The notes: generated by a model not told the origin, from the sequence alone. DNA of 64,000 nucleotides from Apostichopus japonicus (GCF_037975245.1 NC_092562.1:21591054-21655053), one strand, 5' to 3'; positions 1 through 14,057 are shown, counted from the first letter of the stretch. Numbers and translations are program-made.

Positions 1-1548
1 TTGCTGGAGACTGACTAGAATCTTACTTACACGGGTGCATGATACTACTAAGAGCTTTCAAGTGCCCATCTCTAGTGACAGTTAAGACTGGATGTGTTTT
101 TTTCGATAGAAAGTCATTATTTTTCTGTTGATATTTTTTTTACTCATCTGAGATTGCTGTGATGCATATAGACATTACAGAAAAGTCTAGGATATATGCA
201 TGCCATCCTCCTCACAATCTTATCGAGCTAGACAGGGATATATATGCCCAATGGGGTATCCTTTGGCAGCCAAATGCAGTCGGATGAAATTATTATCATT
301 ATATGTAGGGCGCAAACATTTCATTCCATCGACGAATTACCCTGAAGAACCTCCAGTTTAGGCCGCTTCCTCTTGCAGTGCTGCTGTAGTAAGAGTTCAT
401 GTAATATATGAACCAAGGGTGGTAAAAATATTCCCAGATATGACAGAATTCATGACTTTAAAAGTGGTATTTAGGAATGTTCACATTCTATAATTAAATC
501 AGATGCACATATTTCTGCTTCCTTTCTTTCTTTTGGCTGCATGTAATCTTTTATTTACTTTAGAATTTGCTTGATTGGAGCAACCATGCTTCTAGGTATG
601 TGACCTAGTTTATAACTATTTCATGTTTTTGCTCTCAAGAAAAGGCATCAAATTTGTTGAGAAGGAATTAAGTAGGCCGACCGATGGCTGTCAGGTACAT
701 TATTCTTCACACAAGAAGTGAGGCATATATATGTTACCAACATACATGTACAAGTACTTCATATAGGGAAAATTGTGGTCTAAGTAAAAGTAAAAAAAAA
801 AACCAAACCAAGTGCTTTGGATGGAGTAGGAAAGAAGAGAGGAGAGGGCAGGGAATATGGGAGACGGGGAATAGACATTTCAGTTGTAGACCTGAGAGTC
901 TCTTTATGAGGTACCATGTACTATGAACTTATGAACTTATACAAAAATTCATGTTCCTGGTTGCCTACTGTACACACAATGTATTCCAAAATCTTAACAA
1001 CCAGCTGTCTTTTGCATTCTGTTGGCAATCTTCCCAAATCTACTCATTGAACACTCTGGAACATAATATCGCAATTGATGTTAAAGTTACTAATGAGCCT
1101 GTGTATGTTCTCATGGGGTGTTTATAGTTTCATGCAGGATCCAAAACATTTACAAAAGTCAACTTAATAGTTACTGTCACAGCTTAATGACATTGTGCTG
1201 TTGCAAAGATAGAACATAAGAAGAGAATTGTTCATCAATGCTATGAACCCTCCTAGTCCTGTTTTGAGAGGTTTCACTTTAGAGTTCAACTACAAGACAG
1301 TTTTCATTTAGATACCACAAAACTTATACTAACGGAGGTAACCTACTGCAGGAGTCGCTCTAAACCAAACTATCCCCGAAAAGTCGACAACCCTCACTTA
1401 AACAAGAAAAGGATACTTTTCAGGCTGTTGAAAGGCTTTAAACTCTGTAATAATCCAAAAGAAGAAAATATTTCTGAATCCTCAGTTAACAAAAAGGGAC
1501 GAAATCCAAAGGAAGAAAATCCACTCAAAAATCATGTGTAATTAAGAA
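1..1548. other. AT-rich non-coding stretch, no gene seen
   Basis: No open frame in this stretch has coding character, a recognisable motif or a convincing splice context. The sequence is plain AT-rich DNA with short A and T runs. I see no RNA gene or repeat I can name. Confidence 0.6.
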
Positions 1549-1687
1549 TTGTAGAATGAGAAGGGCAATGACTGGAGGGACCGGTCATAGAGGCCTCGCA
1601 GTGTTAAAAGGTTACCAGGACATTCTAGGCAAGGTAGAACATGGTGCTAAGGTTGTGAGGAGACAGGTTAGCGAGAGGTGAAGTAAA
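1549..1687 (+). repeat. Dispersed repeat family copy, core GAGGAGACAGGTAAG
   Basis: This is one of about ten related segments in the window. The order of blocks is GTAGAATGAGAAGG, a short palindrome (ACTGGAGGGACCGGTCA), a block reading AGTGTTAAAAGGTTACCAGG, then GGTAGAAC, and a 3' block GTGAGGAGACAGGTTAGCGAG ending near AAGTAAA. The same blocks recur in the same order at 31.3, 41.8 and 43.5 kb. No coding capacity is visible. It may be a SINE or MITE family. I find no clear terminal repeat or target duplication, so the class is open. Confidence 0.65.
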
Positions 1688-2019
1688 ATGTTTTAATTAT
1701 TCATGTGATGTGCTTCAATTGTTTCTTAAATAGCAACCAGATTCATCCCAGTCACTGTTACCCAAGTTTTGTGAACCATCCCACCAAACCATTTTCCTAT
1801 CCACATAACCCTCCCGTTCCCCCCCCCCCCCCTCCCAGGCTTGTTTACCCAAGCAGTCCCCGGCCTCCCATGGTTTTGGTGATCATAAACTCATTATCAG
1901 CTGACTCATATCCAAGGAAAATGTCAAACTGACCATTGGTCTGTTTTTTGTAGCTAATTTTGACCTAAAAACCCAAATAAGTTTCCAATGCTAAATAAAG
2001 GTTACTTCTTTGACCTCTC

Positions 2020-2043
2020 TGTGTGTGTGTGTGTGTGTGTGTG
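2020..2043. repeat. (TG)n microsatellite
   Basis: Twelve uninterrupted TG dinucleotides follow CTCTC. This is a plain dinucleotide microsatellite. Confidence 0.95.
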
Positions 2044-3703
2044 CTTATTTATGTCTTGTAATAAATTTTTGCTATGACCTTTGATATTTTATGAGACATT
2101 CAAAAATAAGAACAATCAGATCCACGAATAGTATTGCGGAAAGGGATTCCTAATTTCCTTAAATGAAGACTGAAGAGTTCCACTTGGTACATCCTTTGCT
2201 AATTTTAACTGCAACTTTCATATAAATGTTGTACAATGTACAATTAAACATATAAATAGAACAAAGTGGGGGATAATGAGCACCTCTCTGTGCAAAGAGA
2301 GAAATTGCATTATAAATAACAGCAACAAAAACAAACAAAAAATAAGAAAACCCTGCAAGCTACCAGTAACAGGGGGGCAAAAAAATAATGAAAAAAAAAA
2401 AAATAATAACCTAACAGTTGAGGTCAAGACTAGGGGTGAGGAGGAAGGTGAGGTGGGGTTGACAATACAAAATGAATATGCATAGGCAGTATATATGGGT
2501 AAGGAAGTAAGAACGCAGGGGGTGGAGTGTGCAGTCGTAAACTCAGGATTATTATATATTAGTAGAGGTGGGAGAGGGTTGGTAAGAACTAGAAATAAAC
2601 ATCGTTGAAATATGATTTTTTATCTGAAATAAGTCATAGAGATATTCTTTTGAGTTTTCAGTAGAGACTACAGCCAGCAGTATCAGGAGGGGTGGGGGAG
2701 GGTGGGTGTGGGATGATTGGTACCTTAGTGTAAACCAATCAATGGTCTGATGCCTGCATTTGAGAGACAGAGTGAGATTACTACTGTATGTTAAGTCGCA
2801 ATGAATCCTGCATGTGCTTGAAAGTAATTTAGAAATGAAAGTGCATGGGAACATACGATAGTGGTTCTACAGTATTACATTATAACGGATATATCATGAA
2901 CTGATGTGCAGCCTATTGCACCCTTTTGGAGTATAATGTTCCAATCAACCCTTGTATACCTTAATAGTTATACATAAAATTCAGGGTCCACAAACTGGAG
3001 GTCACCCTTAGAACAGATTTCCGTATTTAAAAGATGGTTTCCTTCCTGTTGTCATCTACCATCTACACAATGCATCTGTTTAAGGCAGTCATTTAATACA
3101 TGGCACGGTAAGTGACACCATTTTGGAAAGATGAGCAACACTGAATACAGAATGGTATCAAATTATTACATTGGTAATATTTTTGAAAACTATATATGTC
3201 AGGAGCTAATTTGGGCTCATGGTATATGTATGTGTGGTGCAGGGAGGGGGGGGGGGATAGGAGGGGGATAGAATGGAGGATTGTATGTAGTATTTCTATA
3301 AACTTCTAAAACAGCTGTCTGCTATACACAGCTTTTTTAAACTCACATTATCTTTCTGCTTAATTTAAACTAATTAGTAACCCGAATTAAGCAAATTTTG
3401 AATCGTAAGCACCGCAATTTGGGTTAACCGAGAACTGTGAACAAATAACCACTACTTTCACAGAGTTTGTATGACACTGAAATTAAAGGATATATGTTAC
3501 CAAGGAAATAGGTGCTGACAGCTTGCCAAAATCTACCAAGCTGAAGCTGATCTATGTGATCATACATACCTAACAGATAGGTTTGCATCTGTTACAGTTG
3601 TGTGACTGGCATGGAAACTTATGCAGATAACTTGTGAGGAGTCCTTGAGTAACATTATATGAACAAGCAAGGACTTTTCCCTAGCTTCAAAATGGGTTTT
3701 CTT

Positions 3704-3720
3704 GGGGGGGGGGGGGGGGG
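3704..3720. repeat. 17-base poly-G run
   Basis: There are seventeen consecutive G residues in an otherwise AT-rich setting. It is the longest of several G or C runs in the window and could form a G-quadruplex or be a length-variable site. Confidence 0.9.
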
Positions 3721-6700
3721 AACAAAATGCAATCGGCTCTTTCTGGTTTATGACAGAATCCTCGAAGCCATACCCTGCATACATGTCACATCTCTATCTG
3801 ATCGGTTTACCTGAGAGAGAGTGTTTGTCAGAAACAGACTAATGGAGCGGGCAGACGAAAGCCTGACATTTATCAAGTAGGTATGCCTGGAGTGGTTATG
3901 AAAGGATTGTATGGCACTTGAAACGACTAGGGTGGAGGACGTTTTTTCCAAGAAAAGATCCTCACCCATTCGTATGTGTTCTACCAAACCCTTCTAAACC
4001 CCTTTATTTCCTCTGTTTTAGTAAAGCGTTGACAGGATTTACGGAGAAACAATGAACCGGAATGAAGGGGTGTATATAACAAATCAATAATAAGATACAT
4101 ATATCCCAATGACTTATTAGTAAAGTAAATTTGAAACCTGATATTTTTCTGACATGTAAGCAGCCATAGGCAGGTAGTGTATGGCTTATGTTACACCCTA
4201 TGCAATGAGTCAACAAGAATCATGAGTTTATGAGGGGAAAAAAAAAAAATCTAGAATTTGTCATATCTTCATTATCATAAATACTTGATGTCATAAAAGA
4301 CCAGCAAGCGTGTTCAACCTAGACCTAAAGATTTTAGCCAATCGATGTACCACCGGTAAAATGACTAACAGTTGGAAAGGTATAGATCCTATGCGTCCTC
4401 TCATCGATTGGAGAATTTTAGTAATGAAAGTATAATCAGATAGGAAAACATTCCATGTGGGAGGGGGGGGGAGAGGGGGAGACTAATATAAACAGTAGTA
4501 AGAGATATAGCAGTCCTGAATAAAATAGTAACCAAATGCATTGTCTTGTTTTGTGTGTAACAAAAGTTATTATATTTAATTGCTACAATGACAAGTCAAT
4601 GGAATGTATCCTTACCATCTCAGTATTAGCTGCACATGGAGAAATCATCGCATGTGCTTAATACTATATGACACAGGGCCTAACCACCAATTTTGTACTG
4701 AAGGATGGGGTTAAGGGGGACTAAATGTTATATCTTTCAGGGGAGGCCGTTCCCACACCTTTGAGAAATTTTGGGTAAAATAGAGGGTGCTCAGATGCAA
4801 AATGGTGGTAAAGTTTGCAACTCTGGAATCAATGTTGAAGAATATTTGCAAGTAAAGGTAGCATGCAATGTACACCTTACTGTATATATTTATGCACTGC
4901 ATACTAGGACTTTGTCATATTCTGTCTGCCTGTGGGGGAGGGAGGGGGGATGGTAGCAAGTCCCCTGACTTTATTCTGAGGAGGTAATTAAAGCACCTCC
5001 CCAGAAGTATGTACCCATTGCTCCCCTGACAAGTGACGGGACTGACTGTTATTTAAATTCTAAACTTCTCAAGACAATATAAGAAATACTTTTAAGTTTG
5101 GTATTTAACCTTAGGCAAAAATTTCAAATGTGATTTATGTGGTAGGCTATGTATGAAGTTTCTCAGTTGAGGAGACGACAAAAATTGTTTCTTTAAAGTA
5201 GATGCTACTGACATGTTGTGCATATCTCATACATTTAAATCCTAACGTCATTCTGAATCATATTTGAATGGTTTGTAATGCACTTTAAATAACAGAATTA
5301 TACCAACTTTGTAAGAGATTTTAATATTTACTGTTCCACCCTTATGTGCAGTTAACTATACTCTTCATGATTTTCTGACCGCTGCAAGGTATATGTTCGT
5401 GATTGTAAACCTCCCCCCTCCATCCCCACCCTCCACCCCCTCTTGATCAACCAAATATCATTGTGACAATTTTATTTGCTTTGGTAATTCATGTACAAGA
5501 CTAAAAGGCATTAGGAATCCTAAATAAATAGGACGTCGCAAATTCACTTGTGACTTCCTTCACACCAACTGCAGTTTCTCACATGGAGATGCATACATCA
5601 CATATATTATTTCGGTTTAACAAGGACCATCCGCTACTAACAGGAAAACATGAAACACATCCTGGGGAAATCTGGCTATATTTTAAAGTTTACTCCCTAG
5701 GGTCTCAGTGGGTGAACATTCCTTTAAGTAACAAGTCGACAAAGCATCGATTTGGGGGGGGGGGGGAAGGGAGGGAGGTGAGGAGAAAATTTTTAGCAAT
5801 CATACAATTAGTGTTTGAATCACATAATTTTCCTTTCATGTTGTCTCAAGCTTCTTCCTAGGATCTGTTTTGGATTACGAATTGCCATCTCTTACAAAAC
5901 CAATTTAATAAGAGAATGCTGACAAGTCCTGTGAGAGCAGCAAACAGGAGAAGGTTCAGAACGTCCAAAAACAAGGGAGAGATTCATAAGACAAATCAAA
6001 GGAAGGAAGGAAGGGAGGCTTCACTGTAAATTCAGCGATACCTCGCAGCCACACACAGAATGAAATCCGCACCCGAATATGAAGATGATAATTGAGAAGA
6101 TGCCTAGCAAGCCTGCAGATGGATCAGTGTCATTCCATTACATTAGTATTTGAATACATTTACCTAAAATTTCAATTCCAATTATATTCACATCTGTAAT
6201 GCACTTTCATCTCTACCCCTAAATTTACTGGTTTGGGTATTTACAAATCGGAAGGGTTAAGAAGCCGGTGGTACACCTTCTGATTGGAAGAATTTAAAAG
6301 GACGGGGATCATGACCCTAAAGAAGATTATTGGGGGCGCAGTGCAAGCATGTTACCAGTCTGTAGGCTTGGTAGAACGGAGTGCGTATTTATAAGATACA
6401 GGTAAGGCAGGATCGAAGCAAGTCATGTTATCTGCACATCTGTAATTCCAAAAGTTGTGGAGGAGTGGGAGGGGGAGGGGAGAGGGGGGGTGCTTTGAGC
6501 AGGTGGGAGATGAGGAGGAGAGATGAAGAGCAGAAATGTGGAAATGAGGAGGAAGAGTAAGGGCGAAGCTCAAAAGCTTTAAAGAGATTGCCAGCTTCTT
6601 CTACCAGTGGTAGCTATGGGGACAAAATGACCTTTGACATGATTTACTCTTACAAGTCTCAATATTTATGATTTCATGAATGTCCCAAACCACCTTCCAC

Positions 6701-7082
6701 TGTGACCTATAATGCAATGCATTTCTCCACAGAATGTGGGAAAAAGAGTGAATTATTCTTACCTTCCTCTTCTTGATAAGCCTAGCTCTTTCTGTGAACA
6801 AAACAGACAGACAGAAAGATTAACAATATATATATGATGATAATATATTGACAATTACTAATACATTTAATAAATCTGATGTAATATTACTAAATTTCAA
6901 ACGTAAAAACCAATGTTAAACCACACTTGATGCTTCTAGACTCGTTCTAAGGTTACATTGGATTGTATTAGTTGACAACTAAAATGCCACCCCCCAAACC
7001 CCCCCCCCTTAACAAAAGAAGCAAAGAAGAAGTCGTAATTACAAACAATGATGATGACTGACCACCAAATTGTGACTTTTAA

Positions 7083-7209
7083 GTTGTTTTTGAGCTGACC
7101 ATCAAATCATGGATTAATTAGTTTTTTTGAACTGAACATCAAATCGTGGAGTAATTAGTTGTTTTGAAGTGAACATCAAAGTTTGACAGTCTAATCACTT
7201 GTTTTGAAT
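7083..7209. repeat. About 38-bp minisatellite, three copies
   Basis: Units start at 7083, 7121 and 7158. Each has the form GTTGTTTTGAxxTGAACATCAAATC followed by a GTAATTA-like end. The first two are 38 and 37 bp, the third diverges after GAACATCAAAG, and a partial fourth begins GTTTTGAATA near 7201. The copies differ by several substitutions, so the array is not recent. Confidence 0.75.
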
Positions 7210-8380
7210 AAGGAAAAAAAAAAAGAGTAAAGAACGGATCAAAAGCAAAGACTATAGCCTTGAAAAGTAACGAGATCATCCTCTCTACAAAATCCCTTGA
7301 TCCGTGATATTTTTTGCAATGTAATGATGATATAACACACAAACTCCACAAAAACGCAAAACTTGCCCTGTCGTTTTGTAATTATGATTTTTAATTCACA
7401 TTAAAAACTGCAAAAGCACAAGGAAACCCCAAACTATCCCATCTACTGTCGCCATTATCCCCACAGAGCTAACAGTTCCAATGATTTCCCTTCTTCTCTA
7501 TTTTTGCGCCCCTTTATTTCCTCGATAATATCAAACTGACGTCAACATTAGGCTGTATCAATGAGATCCAATCAGCAACTTGGAGACGAGAGAGTTAGTT
7601 ATGAACCACAAAACGGTATTCCTTGTGGCATTCAAGATTATGCAAATCAAGCAAAGTCAAAAACCACAAAAAAAATTCGCCTGCTTATCTTTAATCTAGT
7701 GTAAAAGCTTTTTCTACATTTGTTCAACATCAGTATAGCCATTAATACACTATGACGTACATGTCAACTAAAGATATCCCCTTCGTATTCGACGGACGTT
7801 TTTTTATCTCCTTTTGCACGCATCTTAATGGAGAGACATTTCGATGTTCCATGATTTGATTTCCTAATGTTTCATTTAAATTGGGGATCTGATGGATTCA
7901 GAAGGGCTGAAAACTTTATGAAAAATTAACTGAAAAAATTGTATGTGAACATTTTTGGGGATGGTATCTATGTACAAATTACTCTTACAGAGAGAGAAAT
8001 GAAGGGCATACCTAAACATGAGTTTCCTATGATGGCAAATAAGGAATGTAGCGTTAATACTGGATTTTTCCGTGAAAATTAAGAAAAGCAGACATTATTA
8101 AAGTCCATCATGATGGGTAAGGCTTGATATTTATCCAATTAGCAGTGCAGGATTCAAAGCTAACAGAGACCTTGACACAGATGTATGATTTGTACACATT
8201 GGCAGCAGTACAGCTACAGAAACTCAATCAGTTTGGTCTGGTCATGAAACCTTGTCATAGAAGCGGTAATACTTTTGTCACATACAGTATTCACCAGTCT
8301 CAACATTTTACCAAAAGCTTGTTCACTTTTTAAAGCTGCATGTTGCATTGAGCTGTTTACTTTCTGTCAGATTGAATGCT
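7210..8380. other. Non-coding stretch, nothing recognised
   Basis: This is AT-rich sequence between two minisatellites. No gene, RNA or transposon end is visible. A short open frame at 8124-8333 has no supporting motif. Confidence 0.5.
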
Positions 8381-8869
8381 ATCCTACTTTATGCAATGCT
8401 ATGCTACTGTATGCTATGCTATTGTGTATGCTACTGTATGCTATGCAAAGATATGCTACTGTATGCTATGTAATGCTCCTGTATGCTATGCAATGCTACT
8501 GTATGCTATGCTACTGTATGCTATGCTATTGTGTGCTATGCTGTTGTGCTGTGCTATGCTATGTATGCGGTTGCTACCGCATGCTTTGCAATGCTATTCT
8601 ACTGTATGCTAATGCTAATGTATGCTATGCAATGACATGCTACTGTATGCTATGCAATGCTACTGTATGCTATAGTATATTATGCTATGCAATGCTATGC
8701 TACTGCATGCTATGCTACTGTATGCAATAATATGCTACTGTATGCTATGCAATGCTACTGTATGTAAGGCAATGCTACTGTATGCTATGTTATGCTATTG
8801 TGTGCTATGCGACACTATGTTACTATATGCTATGCTACTATGTGCTATGCTGCTGTATGCTATGCAATA
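8381..8869. repeat. TATGCTATGC-type minisatellite
   Basis: Nearly 500 bp are built from shuffled 5-10 bp words (TATGC, AATGC, TACTG), most often as TGCTACTGTATGCTATGCAA. The units have no strict period, which suggests slippage and repeated local rearrangement. Two frames stay open through it and would encode Cys-Tyr-Ala-Met-Leu repeats. That openness comes from the repeat word lacking stop codons and is not evidence of a gene. Confidence 0.9.
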
Positions 8870-9639
8870 TTTATATGTAGCTAGGGTAAAACCGCATGTC
8901 CTCACAGTTGGTTCAGTAATCTTACTCACATTCCAGCATAGTCGTCTGTACTCTATGATTTTGTACTCATATAGCTGGTACTATACCAAGAAGTACTGTA
9001 TACAGCATCTTTCGATAAACATTGTACTCATACTCGTGTATATAGCCTTGTAATCCTGCTCACGCCAAGGGAAGTTTGACTACTGTAGTCGCACTTGTTT
9101 TTCCCTTAATTGGTACTACCAGTCTGCTTAAACCCTCAATCTAATTAAACAGATATACAACGGTATGCTGCAACAATAATTTTATAAGTTTTGTTGTGTC
9201 ACTTGATACAATCTATGCCTAGAAGATCCTCATCACATCCTGGTGCAAATTTCGTATTTAATGGAGTAAAGTTTCAACTTGTTTTTTTGCAGGTATCTTA
9301 TTCCTCGTACATGGTATATCATTTGACTGTTACAAGTACAACACAGAAATGTAGCCATATCGTATTTAGCCATACAATAGCACAGAAAGCAGATCAGTTA
9401 GGACCATATGGCTCGTATGGAGGGCCAAGAGGGACAAGGCAATTGTTTTAAGGCACTTAGAAAATGACCTTGGATAAACAAGTGGAAATGACATGCCACC
9501 TCTGCAATTTTTCATATTTCAAGGGCAAAGTTTGCAAAAATTTGAAAGGGAACCAACCAACTAATCCACTCACCTGAAAGAAAAATATGTACAGAACTAA
9601 CAGGAAATAGCATTGTATTAATTTGATATTAAATTTTTA
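8870..9639. other. Non-coding stretch, nothing recognised
   Basis: There is no gene or repeat I can support between the minisatellite and the GC-rich block. The open frame at 9191-9451 has no recognisable motif. Confidence 0.5.
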
Positions 9640-10112
9640 TGATGGAGATCATAATGAGGACACCCTACTCCAACTCAAGTATTGGGACTATACGACAAGT
9701 TGTAGGGGCACCTTCGGTAATCTACCGCATGTGCCTTCGGTTATTCAAGCCCTGGTTAGGTGGGACACTATCAGTGGGACATTATTGGTAGGACACTATC
9801 GGTACTTACCAAACTGGCAGTGAGAGAAGGGGCCGACTGCCCTAGCAGTTGCCTAATCCTCTGCAGGTTAGTTGTCTCCCCTAGAGTGAGTGCATTTGTT
9901 GCACTGGTATGGTACCCTGTAGACGCTGTAGCCAGGGACTGCACCCCTAACGCCCCTGCTCCAACGCTGGCACGCCTCCCTGCCAGACGACTCTCGTCGA
10001 TGGAGAGAGGCCGGGCCAATCGGAACCCTCTGGGTAGGGTATTTGCCAAACCGGGGCTCTGTATTTGGAGGTGGGCTGTTTCGGATGTCCTAGTACTTTC
10101 ATCTTCGGACTA
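9640..10112. other. GC-rich block of unknown nature
   Basis: Base composition changes abruptly here. The part from about 9810 to 10090 is clearly richer in G+C and CpG than its neighbours. Frames are open on both strands across it: plus strand 9760-10113 (117 codons) and minus strand 9771-10049 (92 codons). Neither product resembles a family I know. The block also has short internal echoes such as CCTTCGGTAATCTACCGC / CCTTCGGTTATTC and TGGGACACTATC / AGGACACTATC. It could be a fragment of a retroelement or SINE-like repeat, or an exon with its CpG-rich surroundings. I cannot decide between these. Confidence 0.45.
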
Positions 10113-10289
10113 AATGAATAGAAGAGAAAGAAAATTTCTTTTAATGGGAATGATGTTGATTTTTTTTTCTTGAGCGATCAAAATACCGAATGTGAAAAGT
10201 CAGTTATCAGCACACCCACAGACTTAAATCCTTCAGATGTCATGATGCAACATCTGAGACAGCAACATTGAACCACCGATAATACAAAG

Positions 10290-10340
10290 AATATATATAT
10301 ATATATATATGTATATATATTTATACATACATATATACAT
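10290..10340. repeat. (TA)n microsatellite
   Basis: This is a run of AT dinucleotides with small interruptions, ending in TTATACATACATATATACAT. It is a simple repeat. Confidence 0.9.
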
Positions 10341-13300
10341 TACCTTTCATTTTTTAGTTGACTTATGGGTCACATGATGCAGACACTGACCATTTCTTTC
10401 AGTTCAGCTAGCATTAAAAGCAAACATTCAAAAAACCTAGAGCTTGTAAGGCGCATTTACACCAACCTACCACTTCGTCCGCACTGCTAAAAGGATGCTC
10501 TGCTATGGCTGCATATTTCTTTGACCAAATGATAGTAGCCATGATTGTCATGACCAAGTTTCCCCGACAACGACGACAATGATAACAGACAGGTGACAAG
10601 ATCAGATATTTTCTTCTAAAAATGGTTTTTAAATCTGTTGAATTAATCTTCTATATATATGTACCACAGTACACATAATTTTTTGCTCTCTACCAAGTGA
10701 AACTATCACATCTCTCAACAGTTGTTGCCAATACAACAGTAACCCATCCTGCAGGGCAACTCTAAAAACACTGCCGCACAACACAGGACGTCAGAAATCA
10801 TGGTGATTTTAAGTGAATTGCTTCCCTTAATTCAGACACAAGACAGGGCTGGAGGACTACACACAGTAACGACCATGACATGCATCACTGCCATACTACT
10901 GTAGAGAGCTGTCTCTTCTGTGTGATTGAGTAACTTCCCTCATAAAGACGTCTTCAACCTCGTCCTCGTCAGTCGGTGAGTTTAATCCATTTTCAAACCA
11001 AAAGATAAAAACTACAGGACGGTCTGATCAAATTAAATAAAATCCAATATATTGTGACGTATAGTTTCTACCAATGATATTGTCAAGTCCTCCAGAAGAA
11101 AAGGCAAGAATCACACTTTAAAAAAAAGAGGGTTCCTAAGAAAACCAATCTGCCAAAACAACTACAATTCATGAAAGAATAGAAAGCTTCCAGGATGGCC
11201 TCTCTTTTATAGTGTCTCAACAGAATACCGAAGCCAACCAGTCAGTATCTGATAATAGAGTTGACGACAGCCTGTTACAAAAACCGGGCAGATGTATTAA
11301 ACGGAAATATGAATCCTTACAGGATACTCAACGACACTTATATAGGCAAAGCTGGTACCATACAGAATCTGACATTTGATAACAAAAAAATATATCTATA
11401 CAAACAATAAAGGGAAAAAAAATATCCCTAATTTTACATCACAACAGTGAAATAAAAACCATTCAAACTTTTAAAAAGGTTGAGCTATAGTGACAAAGTG
11501 CCTTTAATATATATGTGGAAGACATTTAAGATTTTTTTTCACTTTCTTTTCTTGTCCATTTTTATAAACCCTAGACAGAAGTTATTGTGCCAAGGGGGGA
11601 GTATTAAAGTAGATTTGTAATCCATATCAAACAACCAAACATTACACATGATACTTTTAACATCCTGTTGAAAGATTTCAGCACACTAAGGGTTTTTTGA
11701 GACTCTGGGTTTTGAATTTCTGTTTCAAAACTAGATGTTGGAAGTGATATCAAATTACAAATGTCTTGCTAAATTTTCACAACAGGATCTATACCGGGCA
11801 TATATGATTATTAAAATACACGAGAGACTGAAATGTGCAATGCAATTTGTTTTATAAAACCGATCCTGATGTAGAGAGAATCTTCAGTCAGCAGAGCACA
11901 AAGTTTGGAGGTGGAAAGAAAAGTATTGTACGATAGAAAAGATCATAACTTGGAAAACGAAATGATCATCTCTCGTTTTGTTGTTGTTATTTTGTTTTGT
12001 ACTTTTGGCAATCATTCCAGCTCAATAGAAACTGGAGCTAACTACACGGAACATGTGATCGTCTGTGGTATAGCTTCATTGGTGTGACTGATATGGAAAG
12101 GAAGACCAAACGCTGCTGCTTTAAAGAATCCTCTTCCTTCCAAACTTGGCAAGTAGCTGGTCACGTACATAGACCAGTTCAAACTGCTGTTCTTGTAGCA
12201 AAAAAACTGGAAACCTTTACCTCTATACAAACTACTTGGCACTGCAAAACTCATCCAACAAGGAAAATGGCAGAAATTAACAATTTAACTGTTTAAAGGC
12301 CACTATTACAGTATAGAACCAGACTACTGTAATTCCATTTACTTGAAAATACCAACACATACAAACTTAAAGTACAGTGGTTTGGAAACTTACTAAAGGA
12401 ATTTTCTCACGAGTCAGTCTCTCCTATCTGGATTAAATACAAGCTAGTTTATGTGCTGTACACATTTACCTGATTCCTCCCTTACCTGTCTCTTATGCAC
12501 TCTTATATACCTAGCCTACAACAATCTGTATTAAACATTGTGGCAATTTACACACTCCCAATGACCCTCTTCTGAGTCAGGGTGGTTCTATTTTTTGGCC
12601 AGGTCCTTCTGAATCAATCATTATAAAATGAACGGTTTTAAAGCGTGTGTACAATGTCAGGATTCTGAATGGTATATTTGGAAAGGAAAGAGGGCAGGGA
12701 CCTTGTAGAGATGGTCGTCTGTGACACAGTACTTACAAGATTATCACCGATTCTTAGTCTAGGGGTAGATCGACATGCATCCATAGACAGGTGAGAGAGG
12801 AATGAAAGAAATATGTACAACACATTTTCAAGTGTGGAATTTCGATCCAGATTCAGACCATAAAAATGAGACAGAGATCCTGCAGAGACGACAAATACTC
12901 AGGCAATATAGCCGCTATCTCTCTCTTTCTCCCTCTTTTGAGTGCCTACGTAACCTATATCACGTGAGTTGCCATGGTTACAATCACTAGGGGCATTTAT
13001 CTGTCGTTTCACAAACAAACTGGACGACTACATCTACACCCTCTGTGCATGACGAGTGCCTGACAGCTGTAACCGGGGTTCAATTCTCATACATGTGCAA
13101 GCTAAGCACCTGATGATTACTATGTATGTTAAGATGATAGAGGGTACCAATCTTTCATCATCTGGCCACTAACCAGACACTTCAGTAGAGGTCTATTTCT
13201 ACTCTCAGCCTAAAGTAGCTACTCTTCTTTAAAGGTACATTTCACTCCCTGGGGTCTTACCCATATCTCGCAAACTCTCAACAAAATTACAGGGAGCATA

Positions 13301-14057
13301 CTTGATGTTAGCTCATGTCCAGACATGTTCAACAATGTATCCTAAGGTGCTCATCGAAGTTGTGGACCAATCATATCGCTTCTTGTTGAATGTTTAACTG
13401 AAACTTTCAGCAAACTGGGTTGGAGTCGTATCTGAGCTGATACATACGACCGTTGAAACCAAAGAAAAGAATGAATCAAATACAAAGGATGCTATGGGTG
13501 TTGATTTTGTTGGATGAGGTCGTCTGTTGTGCAGTGTGCGCGTACAGACTTCTGCGAGGAAGGTAATAAATAAACACACAACTGGACTACCCTTTGAAGT
13601 TGCAAAAGTTCCAGGGAGGGATTGTCATTACAAAACATTTCCTCTGTTTGGATTAAGTATCCTCGTGCTACTGCTATCGATATCAAAAACTATTTCCAGC
13701 AGATTCTGAGAACCGATAAGAAGTTTTAACAAAAAACAAACCACATGTACATTAGAACCTTGTTCTCTATTCTGTGCAGGTATAATACCTTTATATTACA
13801 GAAACTTCCCAGGCCAAGTTTTGACCCAGCTTTTTTTTCAACCTTTTGAACTATTTATCACATTCTAAATGTCAAGGGTTATATCAATGGGAAATAATGT
13901 TGTTTCCTGTGTCTTTCCTAAAATAACCTAATAATCATGTATTCCCTTCAAGTTTTAGTAAAAATATCCAGCTGTGGATATAGTGGGCGGCATTGCTGAA
14001 ATAACTCATGTTACATGTCATGTAGCGTACTTACGTAAATGGAAAAGTGTCTACGGT
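10341..14057. other. Non-coding stretch, no gene seen
   Basis: No gene can be supported. The short open frames on both strands (for example 11905-12087, 12084-12296 and 13394-13579) overlap on opposite strands and carry no motif. A B-box-like GGGGTTCAATTCTC sits near 13074-13087 but lacks a matching A box. Confidence 0.5.

Larger units (their letters stand above)
1688..7082. other. Non-coding stretch with homopolymer G/C runs and a (TG)n
   Basis: I find no gene here. The stretch holds a 14-base C run (1819-1832), a (TG)12 microsatellite (2020-2043) and G runs near 3241-3255, 3704-3720 (17 G), 4463-4472 and 5754-5767. The short open frames on both strands are low-complexity or lack any protein motif. 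Confidence 0.55.

Noticed and set aside
8275-9053. Two long frames encoding Cys/Tyr/Met/Leu repeats
   Set aside because: They are translations of a TATGC minisatellite whose repeat word lacks stop codons.
13021-13090. GGGGTTCAATTCTC as a tRNA B box
   Set aside because: No convincing A box at the right distance and no arm pairing.
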